This document shows positions 1 through 8,076 of a stretch of 64,000 bases of DNA, in pieces. Position 1 is the first letter of the stretch; each line of letters opens with the position of its first letter. The DNA is taken from contig CAWJCM010000001.1 in the NCBI GenBank assembly GCA_963841405.1, forward strand, positions 1 through 64,000, in the 5' to 3' direction. Under the pieces are notes generated by a model. That model saw only the letters and a list, made by a program, of their open reading frames with translations, searched no databases and had not been told where the DNA came from. The translations under genes and the position numbers were made by a program. Source of the DNA: DATBLE01 sp963841405. GTDB taxonomy: Bacteria; Actinomycetota; Thermoleophilia; Gaiellales; Gaiellaceae.

Positions 1-1008
1 GAACAGCTGGTTCTCGCCGCCGAAGATGGCCGAGACCGAGTCGTCGGCGAAGACGTTCATGATCGTGTCCGCGAGCAGCTCGCCGACGGACAGCACCTGC
101 AGGTTGCCCGGCTTCTTCAGGAGGTCGATCGGGACGGTGTCGGTGACGACGATCCCGGCGATGTCGGCGTTGCGGAACTTCATGAGCGCGTCGCCACAGA
201 ACAGGCCGTGGGTCGCGAACACCCACACCTCCTTCGCCCCCTGCTCCTTCAGCACTTTGACGTTGGCGAGCAGGGTGCCGCCGGTCATGATCACGTCGTC
301 CCCGACGATCGCGACCTTGTCGCGGACCCGACCGGCGATCTCCGTGACGGCGGCGAGGTCGTGCGCCGGCCGCGTCTTGTGCATGATCGCCAGGTCGCCT
401 TCGATCATCTCGGCGAACCGTTGCGCCATCTTCGCCCGGCCCGCATCGGGTGCGACCGAGACGACGTCCGGGCCGGCCACGCCAAGGTCGCGGAAGTGGT
501 TCGCGAACAGCGGCAGCGCGGTCATGTGGTCGACCGGGATGGTGAAGAAGCCCTGGATCTGGCCGGCGTGCAGATCCATGGTCAGCACTCGGTCGGCGCC
601 GGCAAGCTGGAGCATGTCGGCGACGAGCCGCGCCGTAATCGGCTCCCGGGGCTTCGCCTTGCGGTCCTGACGTGCGTACGGGAAGAGCGGCACCACTGCC
701 GTGATCCGCTTCGCGGAGGCAAGCTTCGCCCCCTGGATCATCACCAGCAGCTCCATCAGGTTCTTGTCCACCGGGGCGCAGCCGGTCTGGACGAGGAACA
801 CATCGGCCCCGCGGATCGACTCGTCGTAGCGGCAGTACGTCTCGTCGTTCGCGAACGTGCCCAGGTCGATGCCCCCGAGCTCGACCCCGAGCTTCTCGGC
901 GATGTTCCGCGCGAGGTCTGGATGAGAGCGCCCCGAGAAGACCATCAGTCGCTTCTGCGGGCCGCGCTCGAGCCAGTGACCGGGCGCCGGCTGCTCGTGC
1001 TCGGTCAC
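1..1008 (-). CDS. prs: ribose-phosphate pyrophosphokinase (3' end just off the window)
   Basis: It makes PRPP from ribose 5-phosphate and ATP in the cytoplasm, feeding purine, pyrimidine, histidine and NAD synthesis. The translation shows the family blocks PYARQDRKAKPREPITARL and DLHAGQIQGFF, and a PRPP-binding loop DDVIMTGGTL. The frame is open to base 1 (336 codons) and already ends in SVSAIFGGENQLF, so at most a few residues and the stop are missing. The GTG at 1008 is chosen because it follows glmU by 28 nt; an in-frame ATG at 945 (residue 22) is an alternative. It is the last visible gene of a minus-strand housekeeping run, a glmU-prs order common in bacteria. Confidence 0.95.
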   Translation of the reverse strand, partial: MTEHEQPAPGHWLERGPQKRLMVFSGRSHPDLARNIAEKLGVELGGIDLGTFANDETYCRYDESIRGADVFLVQTGCAPVDKNLMELLVMIQGAKLASAKRITAVVPLFPYARQDRKAKPREPITARLVADMLQLAGADRVLTMDLHAGQIQGFFTIPVDHMTALPLFANHFRDLGVAGPDVVSVAPDAGRAKMAQRFAEMIEGDLAIMHKTRPAHDLAAVTEIAGRVRDKVAIVGDDVIMTGGTLLANVKVLKEQGAKEVWVFATHGLFCGDALMKFRNADIAGIVVTDTVPIDLLKKPGNLQVLSVGELLADTIMNVFADDSVSAIFGGENQLF

Positions 1009-1036
1009 TGCCTCGAGTCCCGGAAGCCGGGAGAGC

Positions 1037-2383
1037 TCAGTCGTCGCCACGTTCTCTGCGCTTTCCACGCTCGTAGACCCATCCTTCCTTGGTTTCCTGC
1101 CTCGGCGCGAACCCTGCGAGCGATCCCGGCGGAACGTCGTCGGTGACGACCGTCCCGGTCGAAACCCAAGCATCGTCGCCAACCGTGACCGGAGCAACGA
1201 ACGTATTGTCCACCCCGGTCCTGACGTTCTTGCCGATCGTCGTCTTCCCCTTCGGCCGCCCAGGGTGATGCGAGAAGTTCGCCGTGACGTTGCCGGCGCC
1301 AACGTTCGTGTCCTCGCCGATGTCGGCGTCGCCGATATACGAGAGGTGGGGCACCTTGGTCCGGGCGCCGATGCGCGAATTCTTCATCTCCACGAACGTG
1401 CCCGCCTTCGCTCCCGGGTCGAGAACGGTTCCGGGGCGAAGGTAACAGAACGGTCCCACCAGCGCACCTTCCCCGATCGCGGAGTCCACGGCCACGACAT
1501 GCGGCCCGATCTGGGCGCCTGCGGCGACGGTCGTCGTCCCCCTGAGCACCGTGAACGGATGGATCGTCGCGTCGGCCTCGAGGCCGACCTCGACGTCGAT
1601 CCAGGTGCTCGCCGGGTCGACGATCGTGACGCCTGCGAGCATGTGCGCCTCGTTGATCCGGTCGCGCAGGACGGCTCCCGCGACCGCGAGGTCCACTCTC
1701 GTGTTGATCCCGAGCCCGGAGAGCGGGTCGGGGCAGACCCAGGCGGCTGCGCGGCCGCCTCCGGCGACGATGTGCGCGATCGTGTCGGTGAGGTAGAGCT
1801 CGCCCTGGGCGTTCTGCGCGTCCAGCTTTTCCAGTGATTCCCACAGCGGCGCTGCCTCGAACACGTAGATGGAGGAGTTCAGCTCCCGGATCGCCCGTTG
1901 CTCGTCCGTGGCGTCCCTCTCCTCCACGATCGCCTGCACATATTCTTCGGCGTCGCGGACGATCCTGCCGTACGGCAACGGCTGGTCGGGCACGACGGTG
2001 AGGATCGTGACCGCGGCAGCCTGTCGGTCGTGCGCGGCGACGAGCGCGGCGAGGTCCTCGCCGGTGAGCAGCGGCGCGGCCGCGTCGAGGACGAGGACGC
2101 GCCCGTCGAAACCCGCGAGTGCGCCACGGGCCGACCGGACCGCGTCGCCGGTGCCGAGCGGCTGCTCCTGGACCGCGACCGTCACGCCCTCGTAGGCGTC
2201 ATGGGTACCGGGAGCGGCGACGACCACGACCCTACTGGCGCCTGCCTGCTCGGCCGCCCCGATCACCCAGTCGACGAGGCGGCGGCCGAGCAGGGGCTGG
2301 AAGTGCTTCGGCAGCGCCGAACGCATACGGGTGCCCAGGCCTCCGGCCATTACGACCGCTGCGAGATCGGAGCGCGAAGTCAC
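1037..2383 (-). CDS. glmU: bifunctional UDP-GlcNAc pyrophosphorylase / glucosamine-1-phosphate acetyltransferase
   Basis: This 448-residue cytoplasmic enzyme performs the last two steps to UDP-GlcNAc, the precursor of peptidoglycan and other glycans. The N-terminal nucleotidyltransferase shows VVMAGGLGTRMRSALPKHFQ (residues about 10-30), the variant of the GTRM...PK signature. The C-terminal half is a left-handed beta-helix acyltransferase with hexapeptide periodicity, and HLSYIGDADIG contains the conserved catalytic histidine of GlmU. The segment after GAGNVTANF has an insertion (HHPGRPKG) compared with the usual NYDG form, a modest variation. It lies upstream of prs and downstream of tRNA-Gln on the same strand. 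Confidence 0.95.
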   Translation of the reverse strand: MTSRSDLAAVVMAGGLGTRMRSALPKHFQPLLGRRLVDWVIGAAEQAGASRVVVVAAPGTHDAYEGVTVAVQEQPLGTGDAVRSARGALAGFDGRVLVLDAAAPLLTGEDLAALVAAHDRQAAAVTILTVVPDQPLPYGRIVRDAEEYVQAIVEERDATDEQRAIRELNSSIYVFEAAPLWESLEKLDAQNAQGELYLTDTIAHIVAGGGRAAAWVCPDPLSGLGINTRVDLAVAGAVLRDRINEAHMLAGVTIVDPASTWIDVEVGLEADATIHPFTVLRGTTTVAAGAQIGPHVVAVDSAIGEGALVGPFCYLRPGTVLDPGAKAGTFVEMKNSRIGARTKVPHLSYIGDADIGEDTNVGAGNVTANFSHHPGRPKGKTTIGKNVRTGVDNTFVAPVTVGDDAWVSTGTVVTDDVPPGSLAGFAPRQETKEGWVYERGKRRERGDD

Positions 2384-2394
2384 GGGAGGGACGA

Positions 2395-2468
2395 TGGCTG
2401 GGGCGCCAGGATTCGAACCTGGGATCGCGGGACCAAAACCCGCTGCCTTACCACTTGGCTACGCCCCA
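2395..2468 (-). tRNA. tRNA-Gln (anticodon UUG), CCA encoded
   Basis: On the minus strand the acceptor arms TGGGGCG and CGCCCCA pair perfectly, followed by discriminator G and an encoded CCA (2395-2397). The anticodon stem GCGGG/CCCGC encloses loop TTTTGGT, giving anticodon TTG (glutamine). The T arm CCAGG TTCGAAT CCTGG is canonical. It sits between glmU and the small membrane-protein gene on the same strand. Confidence 0.95.
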
Positions 2469-2484
2469 CCAATTCGATTGTGCC

Positions 2485-2859
2485 TCAGCTCTTGCCCGCG
2501 GGGCGCTTCGGCTTCTCGCCGAACAGCAGGATGACCGCGACCACCGCGAAGATGCCGACGACGATCAGGGACGTCTTGCCGATCAGCTTCGCGACCACGC
2601 AGAGGATCACCGTGAACGCCTGCGAGGCGGCGGCGATCCAGGACACCTGCCGACCTGTGTCGGAATCCAACGTCCTGCCGGCGAAGAGGTAGAAGGCGAC
2701 GATCGGGATCGAGATGATGATCACCGTCCACTGGGAGAAATCGTTGGCGAACGCGACGAAGATCCCCTCGAGGACGGCGATTCCGAGCGCGATCTTCAGA
2801 CGCCGGGCGTGCAGCCACCGACCGTGCTCGGACCGCGGCTCGGCGTGAGTCTCACTCAC
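2485..2859 (-). CDS. small membrane protein, unknown function
   Basis: The 124-residue product has a charged N-terminus, then three likely membrane segments (about residues 24-40 and 44-60, 72-92, and 96-113) and a short basic tail KPKRPAGKS. I do not recognise the family. It starts 9 nt after ispE ends and stops 16 nt before tRNA-Gln, so it is probably cotranscribed with the ispE-rsmA-tatD-metG run. No catalytic motif is visible; the inner membrane is the likely location. Confidence 0.75.
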   Translation of the reverse strand: MSETHAEPRSEHGRWLHARRLKIALGIAVLEGIFVAFANDFSQWTVIIISIPIVAFYLFAGRTLDSDTGRQVSWIAAASQAFTVILCVVAKLIGKTSLIVVGIFAVVAVILLFGEKPKRPAGKS

Positions 2860-2868
2860 GGGGCCAAC

Positions 2869-3669
2869 CTACCACGCCGGCGGTCCGATCCAGACGTGCC
2901 CGAGAGCCTCGACCTCGGCCCCGGCGGCTTCGGCTGAGGGCGCATCCGGGAACAGTCCGTACACGGCGGGGCCGGCCCCGCTGACGTCCGACCGGAAGGC
3001 GCCGAGCCGGCGCAACCCCTCCGTGTGAGGCAGCGTGGCGAGGTCGTTCGGCGGCAGTCCCGCGAGGTCTCCCGCTGCGAGCGCCGCCAGCAGGCGGCTG
3101 CGGCGCCGGTCGTAGCCGGCCGACCCGCCGCGTGCGTCGAAGGCGGCGTAGACCTCGGCGGTCGAGACCTTCGTCTGGTCGTTCGGGACGAGAACGAGCA
3201 CGGTGAAAGCCTGCGGGAGCTCGAGCGGCGTCAGCGTTGTTCCGTCGCCTTCGCCGAGCTGAGGCCCATTCGCCAGAAAGAAGGGGATGTCGGCGCCGAG
3301 GTCGGCGGCGAGCTCGTGGAGCCGATCGTCGGCGACCGGCCGGTCGAGCGTCGCGTTCGCCAGCGCGAGCGCGGCGGCTGCATCCGAGCTGCCTCCGCCG
3401 AGACCCGCAGCGACCGGTATCTCCTTGGCGATCTCGACACGCCAGGACGGCTCGACTCCGGCCTCGGCCCCCAGCAGCTCGAGCGCACGGCGGACGAGCG
3501 TGTCGTCCTCGAACCCCTCCACGGTGAGAGCGGCCGCGCGCTCGAGCCGGATCCGGTCGGCGAGGGCGATCCGCTGGAGCACGGTCGTCACCTCGTGATT
3601 GCCGTCGGGACGGTCGGGGCCGACGACGAGAGCGAGGTTGATCTTGGCATGGGCAAGCCGGTCACTCAT
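2869..3669 (-). CDS. ispE: 4-diphosphocytidyl-2-C-methyl-D-erythritol kinase
   Basis: IspE phosphorylates CDP-methylerythritol at the 2-hydroxyl in the MEP isoprenoid pathway. The 266-residue protein is a GHMP kinase: the N-terminal HAKINLALVV motif, the phosphate loop PVAAGLGGGSSDAAAAL (about residues 87-103) and the C-terminal SGAGPAVYGLF glycine motif are all present. The ATG at 3669 overlaps the rsmA stop by 4 nt (ATGA), which fixes the start; the longer upstream reading frame is an rsmA shadow. rsmA-ispE adjacency is classical. Confidence 0.95.
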   Translation of the reverse strand: MSDRLAHAKINLALVVGPDRPDGNHEVTTVLQRIALADRIRLERAAALTVEGFEDDTLVRRALELLGAEAGVEPSWRVEIAKEIPVAAGLGGGSSDAAAALALANATLDRPVADDRLHELAADLGADIPFFLANGPQLGEGDGTTLTPLELPQAFTVLVLVPNDQTKVSTAEVYAAFDARGGSAGYDRRRSRLLAALAAGDLAGLPPNDLATLPHTEGLRRLGAFRSDVSGAGPAVYGLFPDAPSAEAAGAEVEALGHVWIGPPAW

Positions 3670-4445
3670 GCGAGCAGCCGTTCGAGCTCGACGAAGTCGG
3701 GCGGCGCGAGCGCTTCGGCGCGAGTCGAGGGCGACCGGCCGAGCCGGGCGAGGGCCTCGACCGCCTGCGGACGATCGACGACGCCGGCCAGCGCGAGCGA
3801 GTTCGGCAGAGTTTTCCGCCGGTGGGCGAAGGCGGCCTCGACCACGCGCTTGACCGACCGGAAGCGATCGGGCAGCGGGCGACGGCGGAAGGCGACGAGA
3901 GCGGAGTCGACGTTCGGCTGCGGTCTGAACACCGTTCGGGCGACGGGGTGAAAACCCGTGCGCTCCGTGGCGAGCTGGACGAGCACCGAGACGGCGCCGT
4001 ACGCCTTGGTGCCGGGGGAGGCGAAGAACCGGTCCGCCACCTCGCGCTGGACCATCACGCACCAGCCCTCGACCGAAGGCAGACCGTCGAGGCTCTCGAC
4101 GACGATCGGCGTGGCCACGTTGTACGGGAGGTTCGCGACGAGCTTTCCGGGTGCCGGATCGAGTGCCGCGAGGTCGATTCGGAGCGCGTCACCGACCCCG
4201 ATCCTGACGTTCGGCAGCTCCGGGAGGTGTGGCAGGAGGGATCGGTCGACCTCGATCGCGTGGACGAGCGCGACGCGCGCCGCCAGGTATCGGGTCAGCA
4301 CCCCGAGACCGGGACCGATCTCGAGCACGACGTCGGCGGGTTCGAGTGCGGCGAGGCGGCCGATCACGCCGAGGATGTTCTCGTCGACGAGGAAGTGCTG
4401 GCCGAGCTCCTTGCGGGGCGTGACGCCGACGCCTTCGTCGCTCAC
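3666..4445 (-). CDS. rsmA: 16S rRNA (A1518/A1519) N6,N6-dimethyltransferase
   Basis: RsmA (KsgA) dimethylates two adjacent adenines in helix 45 of 16S rRNA, a late step in small-subunit maturation. The 259-residue product has the SAM-binding stretch VVLEIGPGLGVLTRYL (about residues 39-54), an acidic residue in IEVDRSLL, and the catalytic NLPYNVATPIV motif. The QHFLVDENIL N-terminal signature is also present. The GTG start overlaps the tatD stop (GTGA), and the stop overlaps the ispE start, indicating translational coupling. Confidence 0.95.
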   Translation of the reverse strand: MSDEGVGVTPRKELGQHFLVDENILGVIGRLAALEPADVVLEIGPGLGVLTRYLAARVALVHAIEVDRSLLPHLPELPNVRIGVGDALRIDLAALDPAPGKLVANLPYNVATPIVVESLDGLPSVEGWCVMVQREVADRFFASPGTKAYGAVSVLVQLATERTGFHPVARTVFRPQPNVDSALVAFRRRPLPDRFRSVKRVVEAAFAHRRKTLPNSLALAGVVDRPQAVEALARLGRSPSTRAEALAPPDFVELERLLA

Positions 4446-5185
4446 GGCAGGCCGAAGGCGGCGGCCGCGTTCGCCTCGATCGCCTGCTCGAGGAGGGGCG
4501 CCTCCTCTCCGCGCGCCTCGGCGAGGGCGGTGAGGGTGTGGACCACGTTCGCGGGCTCGTTCGGCCGGCCACGGACCGGCTGCGGCGCAAGGTACGGGGC
4601 GTCCGTTTCGGCCAGGATCCGGCCGGCCGGAATCCGCGCGGCGGCGGTCCGGAGGTCGGCGGCTTTCGGATAGGTCGCGTTGCCGGCGAAGGAGACGTAG
4701 TAGCCGCGCTCCAGCGCCGCGGACAGCAGGTCGGTGGAGGAGAAGCAGTGCAGGACGACCGTGCCGGCGAACGCGGAAAGCGAAGCGAGCGTGTCCTCGT
4801 CCGCGGCCCTGGTATGGACGACGACCGGCTTACCGGTTTCGGCTGCCACCGAGAGGAGCCGCTCGAACAGCCGCCGCTGAGCGTCGCGGGGAGCGTAGTC
4901 GCGGAAGTAGTCGAGGCCGGTTTCGCCCACTGCGACCGCGCGCGGATGGTCCAGCAGCTCCTTCACTCGGTCGACGTCGCCTGCCTGGATCGAACCTGCT
5001 CCGTGCGGGTGGAGCCCGAGGACTGCGAAAACGCCCTCGTGCTGCTCCGCGAGCTCGAGTGCTGCCCGGCAGCCTTCGACGGTCGTGCCGACGGTGAGGA
5101 TGCGGCCGACACCCGCCTCGCGCGCGCGGGCGACCGCTGCGGCGGGGTCGTCGAGGGCGTCGAGGTGCGCGTGGGTGTCGATCAC
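4442..5185 (-). CDS. tatD: TatD family metal-dependent DNase
   Basis: TatD proteins are TIM-barrel hydrolases with two metals and 3'-5' exonuclease activity, linked to DNA quality control. The 247-residue translation opens VIDTHAHLDAL (metal-binding HxH), then LGLHPHGAG, AVGETGLDYF with the metal-bridging glutamate, VVVHTRAADED and VLHCFSS, and ends with LAETDAPYLAPQP. The GTG at 5185 overlaps the metG stop by 4 nt and gives the family's normal N-terminus; the longer frame upstream is out of frame with metG and rejected. Confidence 0.93.
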   Translation of the reverse strand: MIDTHAHLDALDDPAAAVARAREAGVGRILTVGTTVEGCRAALELAEQHEGVFAVLGLHPHGAGSIQAGDVDRVKELLDHPRAVAVGETGLDYFRDYAPRDAQRRLFERLLSVAAETGKPVVVHTRAADEDTLASLSAFAGTVVLHCFSSTDLLSAALERGYYVSFAGNATYPKAADLRTAAARIPAGRILAETDAPYLAPQPVRGRPNEPANVVHTLTALAEARGEEAPLLEQAIEANAAAAFGLP

Positions 5186-6693
5186 GCCGCCGGTGCGGGC
5201 GCATCGACACGCGGGAAGAGCGGCGCAGCGGGCTCGATCCCCTCGACGGCAGCCGCCACCCCGGCCGCGACCCGGTCGAGCGACAGGTCCGGCGACTGCC
5301 GGAGCGCGTCGAGGATCCGAGGCGCGGACTCGGGCAGGTACGGCGACAGAGCGACGGCAACCGCCACGATCCCGTCGGCGAGGTCGTAGAGGACGGTGTC
5401 CAGCTCGGCGGCCCGCGTCTCGTCCTTGGCGAGGTTCCACGGTGCCGTCGCCTCCACGTGCTGGTTGAGCGCACGGACCGCCTGCCAGATCGACTCGAGC
5501 GCACCCGTGATCTCGTAGCGATCGAACTGCTCGACGATCGTCTCCCGCAGGGCTCCTGCGTCGAAGGCACCCGGACCGGGCGCCCGTGCGAGGCGCCCGT
5601 CGCGATAGCGCGCGATCATCGCCGTCGTCCGGGAGACGAGGTTGCCTAGATCGTTGGCCAGCTCGCTCTCGTAGCGCTCGCCGAAGCTGTCCAGCGACAC
5701 GTTTCCATCCTGGCCGAACGTGACCTGCCGGGCGCACCAGAAGCGCACCGCGTCGACTCCGTAGACGTCGACCAGGTCGAGCGGGTCGATCACGTTGCCC
5801 AGTGACTTCGAAATCTTCTGCTTGTCGATGTTCAGGTAGCCGTGCACGAAGAGCTGACGGGGACGCTCGTACCCGGCCGCCAGCAGCAGCGCGGGCCAGT
5901 AGACGCAGTGGAACCGGAGGATGTCCTTACCGAGGAAGTGCACGGCCGGCCAGAACCGCTCGAGGTTCTCGCCCGGCGCGTAGTAGAGCGCGCTCAGGTA
6001 GTTGACGAGGGCATCGGCCCAGACGTATGCGACCTGATCCGGATCCCAAGGGATCGGAACCCCCCAGGCCTGGGTCGCACGGCTGATCGAGAAGTCGCGC
6101 AGCCCACCCTCGATGAAGCTGCGCGCCTCGTTGTAGCGGAACTGCGGAAGCACGAAATCGCGCTGCTCGTCGTAGATCGCCAGTAGCCGACCCTGGTAGG
6201 CGGACAGCCGGAAGAACCAGTTCCGCTCCTCGATCCATTCCGGCACGGTTCCGTGATCGGGGCACTTGCCGTCGACGAGCTCGTCCTCGGTCTTGAAGGC
6301 TTCGCACCCGAAGCAGTAGAGACCGGCATAAACGTCCTGGTAGATGTCGTCGCGGCCGTTGTCGCGGATGCGCAGGAGAAAGTCCTGAACGAAGCCCTTG
6401 TGTCCGTCATCGCTGGTTCGGATGAAGAAGTCGTTGGTCGCGTTCACGCGTCGCGGCACTTCCTGCCAGGAGCCGACGATCCCGTCCGTGTACTCCCGAG
6501 GCTCCAGTCCCTGCTCCGCGGCGACCCGGGCGACCTTGTCCGCATGCTCGTCCACTCCCGTGAGGAAGTAGGTGTCGTCGCCGCGCTGGCGGTGATGCCG
6601 TACGACGATGTCGGCGGCGATGGTCGTGTACGCGTGCCCGATGTGCGGGGTCGAGTTCACGTAGTAGATCGGTGTGGTCAGGTAGAAGCGCAC
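5182..6693 (-). CDS. metG: methionyl-tRNA synthetase
   Basis: This class I synthetase charges tRNA-Met. The 503-residue protein has the HIGH motif at residues 17-20 (TPHIGHAYTT) and the KMSKS equivalent KISKS at 293-297. A single zinc-knuckle-like CFGC...CPDHG segment lies near residues 125-147. Length and lack of a C-terminal tRNA-binding domain match the short MetG form. The frame is open to 6786, but family members start at the equivalent of RFYLTTPIYYVN, so the GTG at 6693 is preferred; GGAG abuts it with almost no spacing. The M23 ORF upstream overlaps this gene in another frame. Confidence 0.93.
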   Translation of the reverse strand: MRFYLTTPIYYVNSTPHIGHAYTTIAADIVVRHHRQRGDDTYFLTGVDEHADKVARVAAEQGLEPREYTDGIVGSWQEVPRRVNATNDFFIRTSDDGHKGFVQDFLLRIRDNGRDDIYQDVYAGLYCFGCEAFKTEDELVDGKCPDHGTVPEWIEERNWFFRLSAYQGRLLAIYDEQRDFVLPQFRYNEARSFIEGGLRDFSISRATQAWGVPIPWDPDQVAYVWADALVNYLSALYYAPGENLERFWPAVHFLGKDILRFHCVYWPALLLAAGYERPRQLFVHGYLNIDKQKISKSLGNVIDPLDLVDVYGVDAVRFWCARQVTFGQDGNVSLDSFGERYESELANDLGNLVSRTTAMIARYRDGRLARAPGPGAFDAGALRETIVEQFDRYEITGALESIWQAVRALNQHVEATAPWNLAKDETRAAELDTVLYDLADGIVAVAVALSPYLPESAPRILDALRQSPDLSLDRVAAGVAAAVEGIEPAAPLFPRVDAPAPAA

Positions 6694-8023
6694 CTCCGGA
6701 GATGATAGGCGCCGCTTCGCGGGCGACCCTCCGGCCCGGTCCGGGGCGCCTGCGGCGGGGGACGGCGACTGCGAGCGCGGCTCCAAGCCCGGCCAGAACG
6801 GCAGCCGGCAGCCAGATCAGCGTCGCGCCGGATCCGGGTGCATGCTGCTCCCTGATCGTCGCGCCGAATGTCGCCGGAGCCGCACGATCCGCGGAGCGGG
6901 GGTCGGTGGCGTCACCGTACCGGGACGCAACCGTCGGTGACGTAGCGGACAGGGCGGCGGACCGAGGCGAAGCGAGTGTCCGCCTGGTGCCGACTCCGAC
7001 CTGCTGTCGGCGAACGTCGGCCGCCGCGAATGCCGCCTGCGCAACAGGGGCATGAACCGCCTCCGCGGCGTCACTTCCACGCCTGACTGCGTCGGCTGCC
7101 GCCGGTGCATCCGCCGGCCGGCTGCGACGGGTACCAGAGACGGCGCCAACCTGTGGGGCGCGAGCGGCGACCACTTGCAAGGCCCGCGCCGGATCCGGAA
7201 CGCTGTGGATCGGCACCGTCCGCAGGCGGGTCGCAGGCCGAACTGCGGATGCTCGCGGAGCGCGGCCCGCCACGGTCACGCCCGAGGGCCGATCGGCGCG
7301 AGCTGCCGCCTGCACCGGCGCGTTCGCGGAAGCCGGCTCCGGGAGAGGCGACGCCTCGGCCGCCGCCGCCGGGGCCGCCGACGATGAGTCGGGAGCCGGG
7401 ACGTCCGGCGCGGTGTCGGGAACCGGTGCCGGCGTCGGCACGGGCGCGACCGGCGTCGGCGCAGGGGCGGCAGGCGCCGGGGCGGCACTCGGATGCGGCT
7501 TCGGCTTCGGCGCAGGAGCCGCCGGATCGGGCGTCGGACCGTCGTCCACGGGCTGCACGGGGCGAGCGGGAAGGAACGCAAGCGGATCGAGGTAGCCGTT
7601 CGGATCCGCCGTCGTCCGGACGCCGAGGTGCACATACGGGACGTCGTGCTCGGCCGTGCCCGAGGCGCCGATGGTGCCGACCGCCTGCCCCTCGGTCACG
7701 TGTCCGCCGCGGGTGACTGCGATCGACCCGAGATGGACGAGGGTGACGGAGAAGCCGTCGGCCGTCTCGATCGTCACGCTCAGCCCGTTCGTGGGCACCG
7801 ATCCCGCGAAGGCGACCAGCCCGTCGCGCGGGGCGGCGACGGGAGCACCCACCTCCCCGCCCACGTCGATGCCGCGGTGCTGGCCCGCCGCGTAGGGATC
7901 GCTGCCGTAGCGGAACTCCTGCAGGACGGGGCCGGAGGCCGGCCAGGTCCAGGCCCGCGCGGAGGGAACAAGGGCGAGGAACACCAGGGCGACGACCAAG
8001 CTCGTTCGCAGTGACGGCAACAT
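6407..8023 (-). CDS. M23 (LytM-like) peptidase-domain protein with membrane anchor; 3' end uncertain
   Basis: The product begins with a signal peptide (MLPSLRTSLVVALVFLALVPSARA), then an M23 domain with HRGIDVGGEVGAPVAAP (zinc ligands H and D) and LVHLGS. The motif usually HxH reads YVH, so the first (catalytic) histidine appears replaced. A long Pro/Ala linker follows, then a membrane segment (about residues 398-418) and an Arg-rich tail. A cell-envelope role is inferred, possibly as a scaffold rather than an active hydrolase. The frame runs about 95 codons into metG before a stop at 6407; that tail is probably not native, and the real end may lie near 6690. Confidence 0.75.
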   Translation of the reverse strand: MLPSLRTSLVVALVFLALVPSARAWTWPASGPVLQEFRYGSDPYAAGQHRGIDVGGEVGAPVAAPRDGLVAFAGSVPTNGLSVTIETADGFSVTLVHLGSIAVTRGGHVTEGQAVGTIGASGTAEHDVPYVHLGVRTTADPNGYLDPLAFLPARPVQPVDDGPTPDPAAPAPKPKPHPSAAPAPAAPAPTPVAPVPTPAPVPDTAPDVPAPDSSSAAPAAAAEASPLPEPASANAPVQAAARADRPSGVTVAGRAPRASAVRPATRLRTVPIHSVPDPARALQVVAARAPQVGAVSGTRRSRPADAPAAADAVRRGSDAAEAVHAPVAQAAFAAADVRRQQVGVGTRRTLASPRSAALSATSPTVASRYGDATDPRSADRAAPATFGATIREQHAPGSGATLIWLPAAVLAGLGAALAVAVPRRRRPGPGRRVAREAAPIISGGALLPDHTDLLRELDPAHRARVHDHRRRHRRTASPPARRRHLLPHGSGRACGQGRPGRRGAGTGASGVHGRDRRLLAGSAATRERDQRLLHPNQR

Positions 8024-8030
8024 GCGAACG

Positions 8031-8059
8031 ATGGTAGGAAGCGACCCTGCCGTTGTCAA
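8031..8059 (-). promoter_or_regulatory. promoter of the M23 gene, leaderless
   Basis: On the minus strand a perfect -35 TTGACA (8054-8059) is followed by a 17-nt spacer and -10 TACCAT (8031-8036). The ATG at 8023 begins 7 nt after the -10 box, so the transcript should start at or next to the A of the ATG. No Shine-Dalgarno sequence is visible, consistent with a leaderless mRNA. Confidence 0.65.
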
Positions 8060-8076
8060 ATCTGGTTACAGTTTCG

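Noticed and set aside
208..1146. 312-residue plus-strand frame opposite prs
   Set aside because: The opposite strand encodes a convincing Prs, and the plus-strand translation is Arg/His-rich without motifs.
2485..2859. leader or riboswitch upstream of tRNA-Gln and glmU
   Set aside because: The stretch codes for a plausible three-helix membrane protein and no RNA structure motif is apparent.
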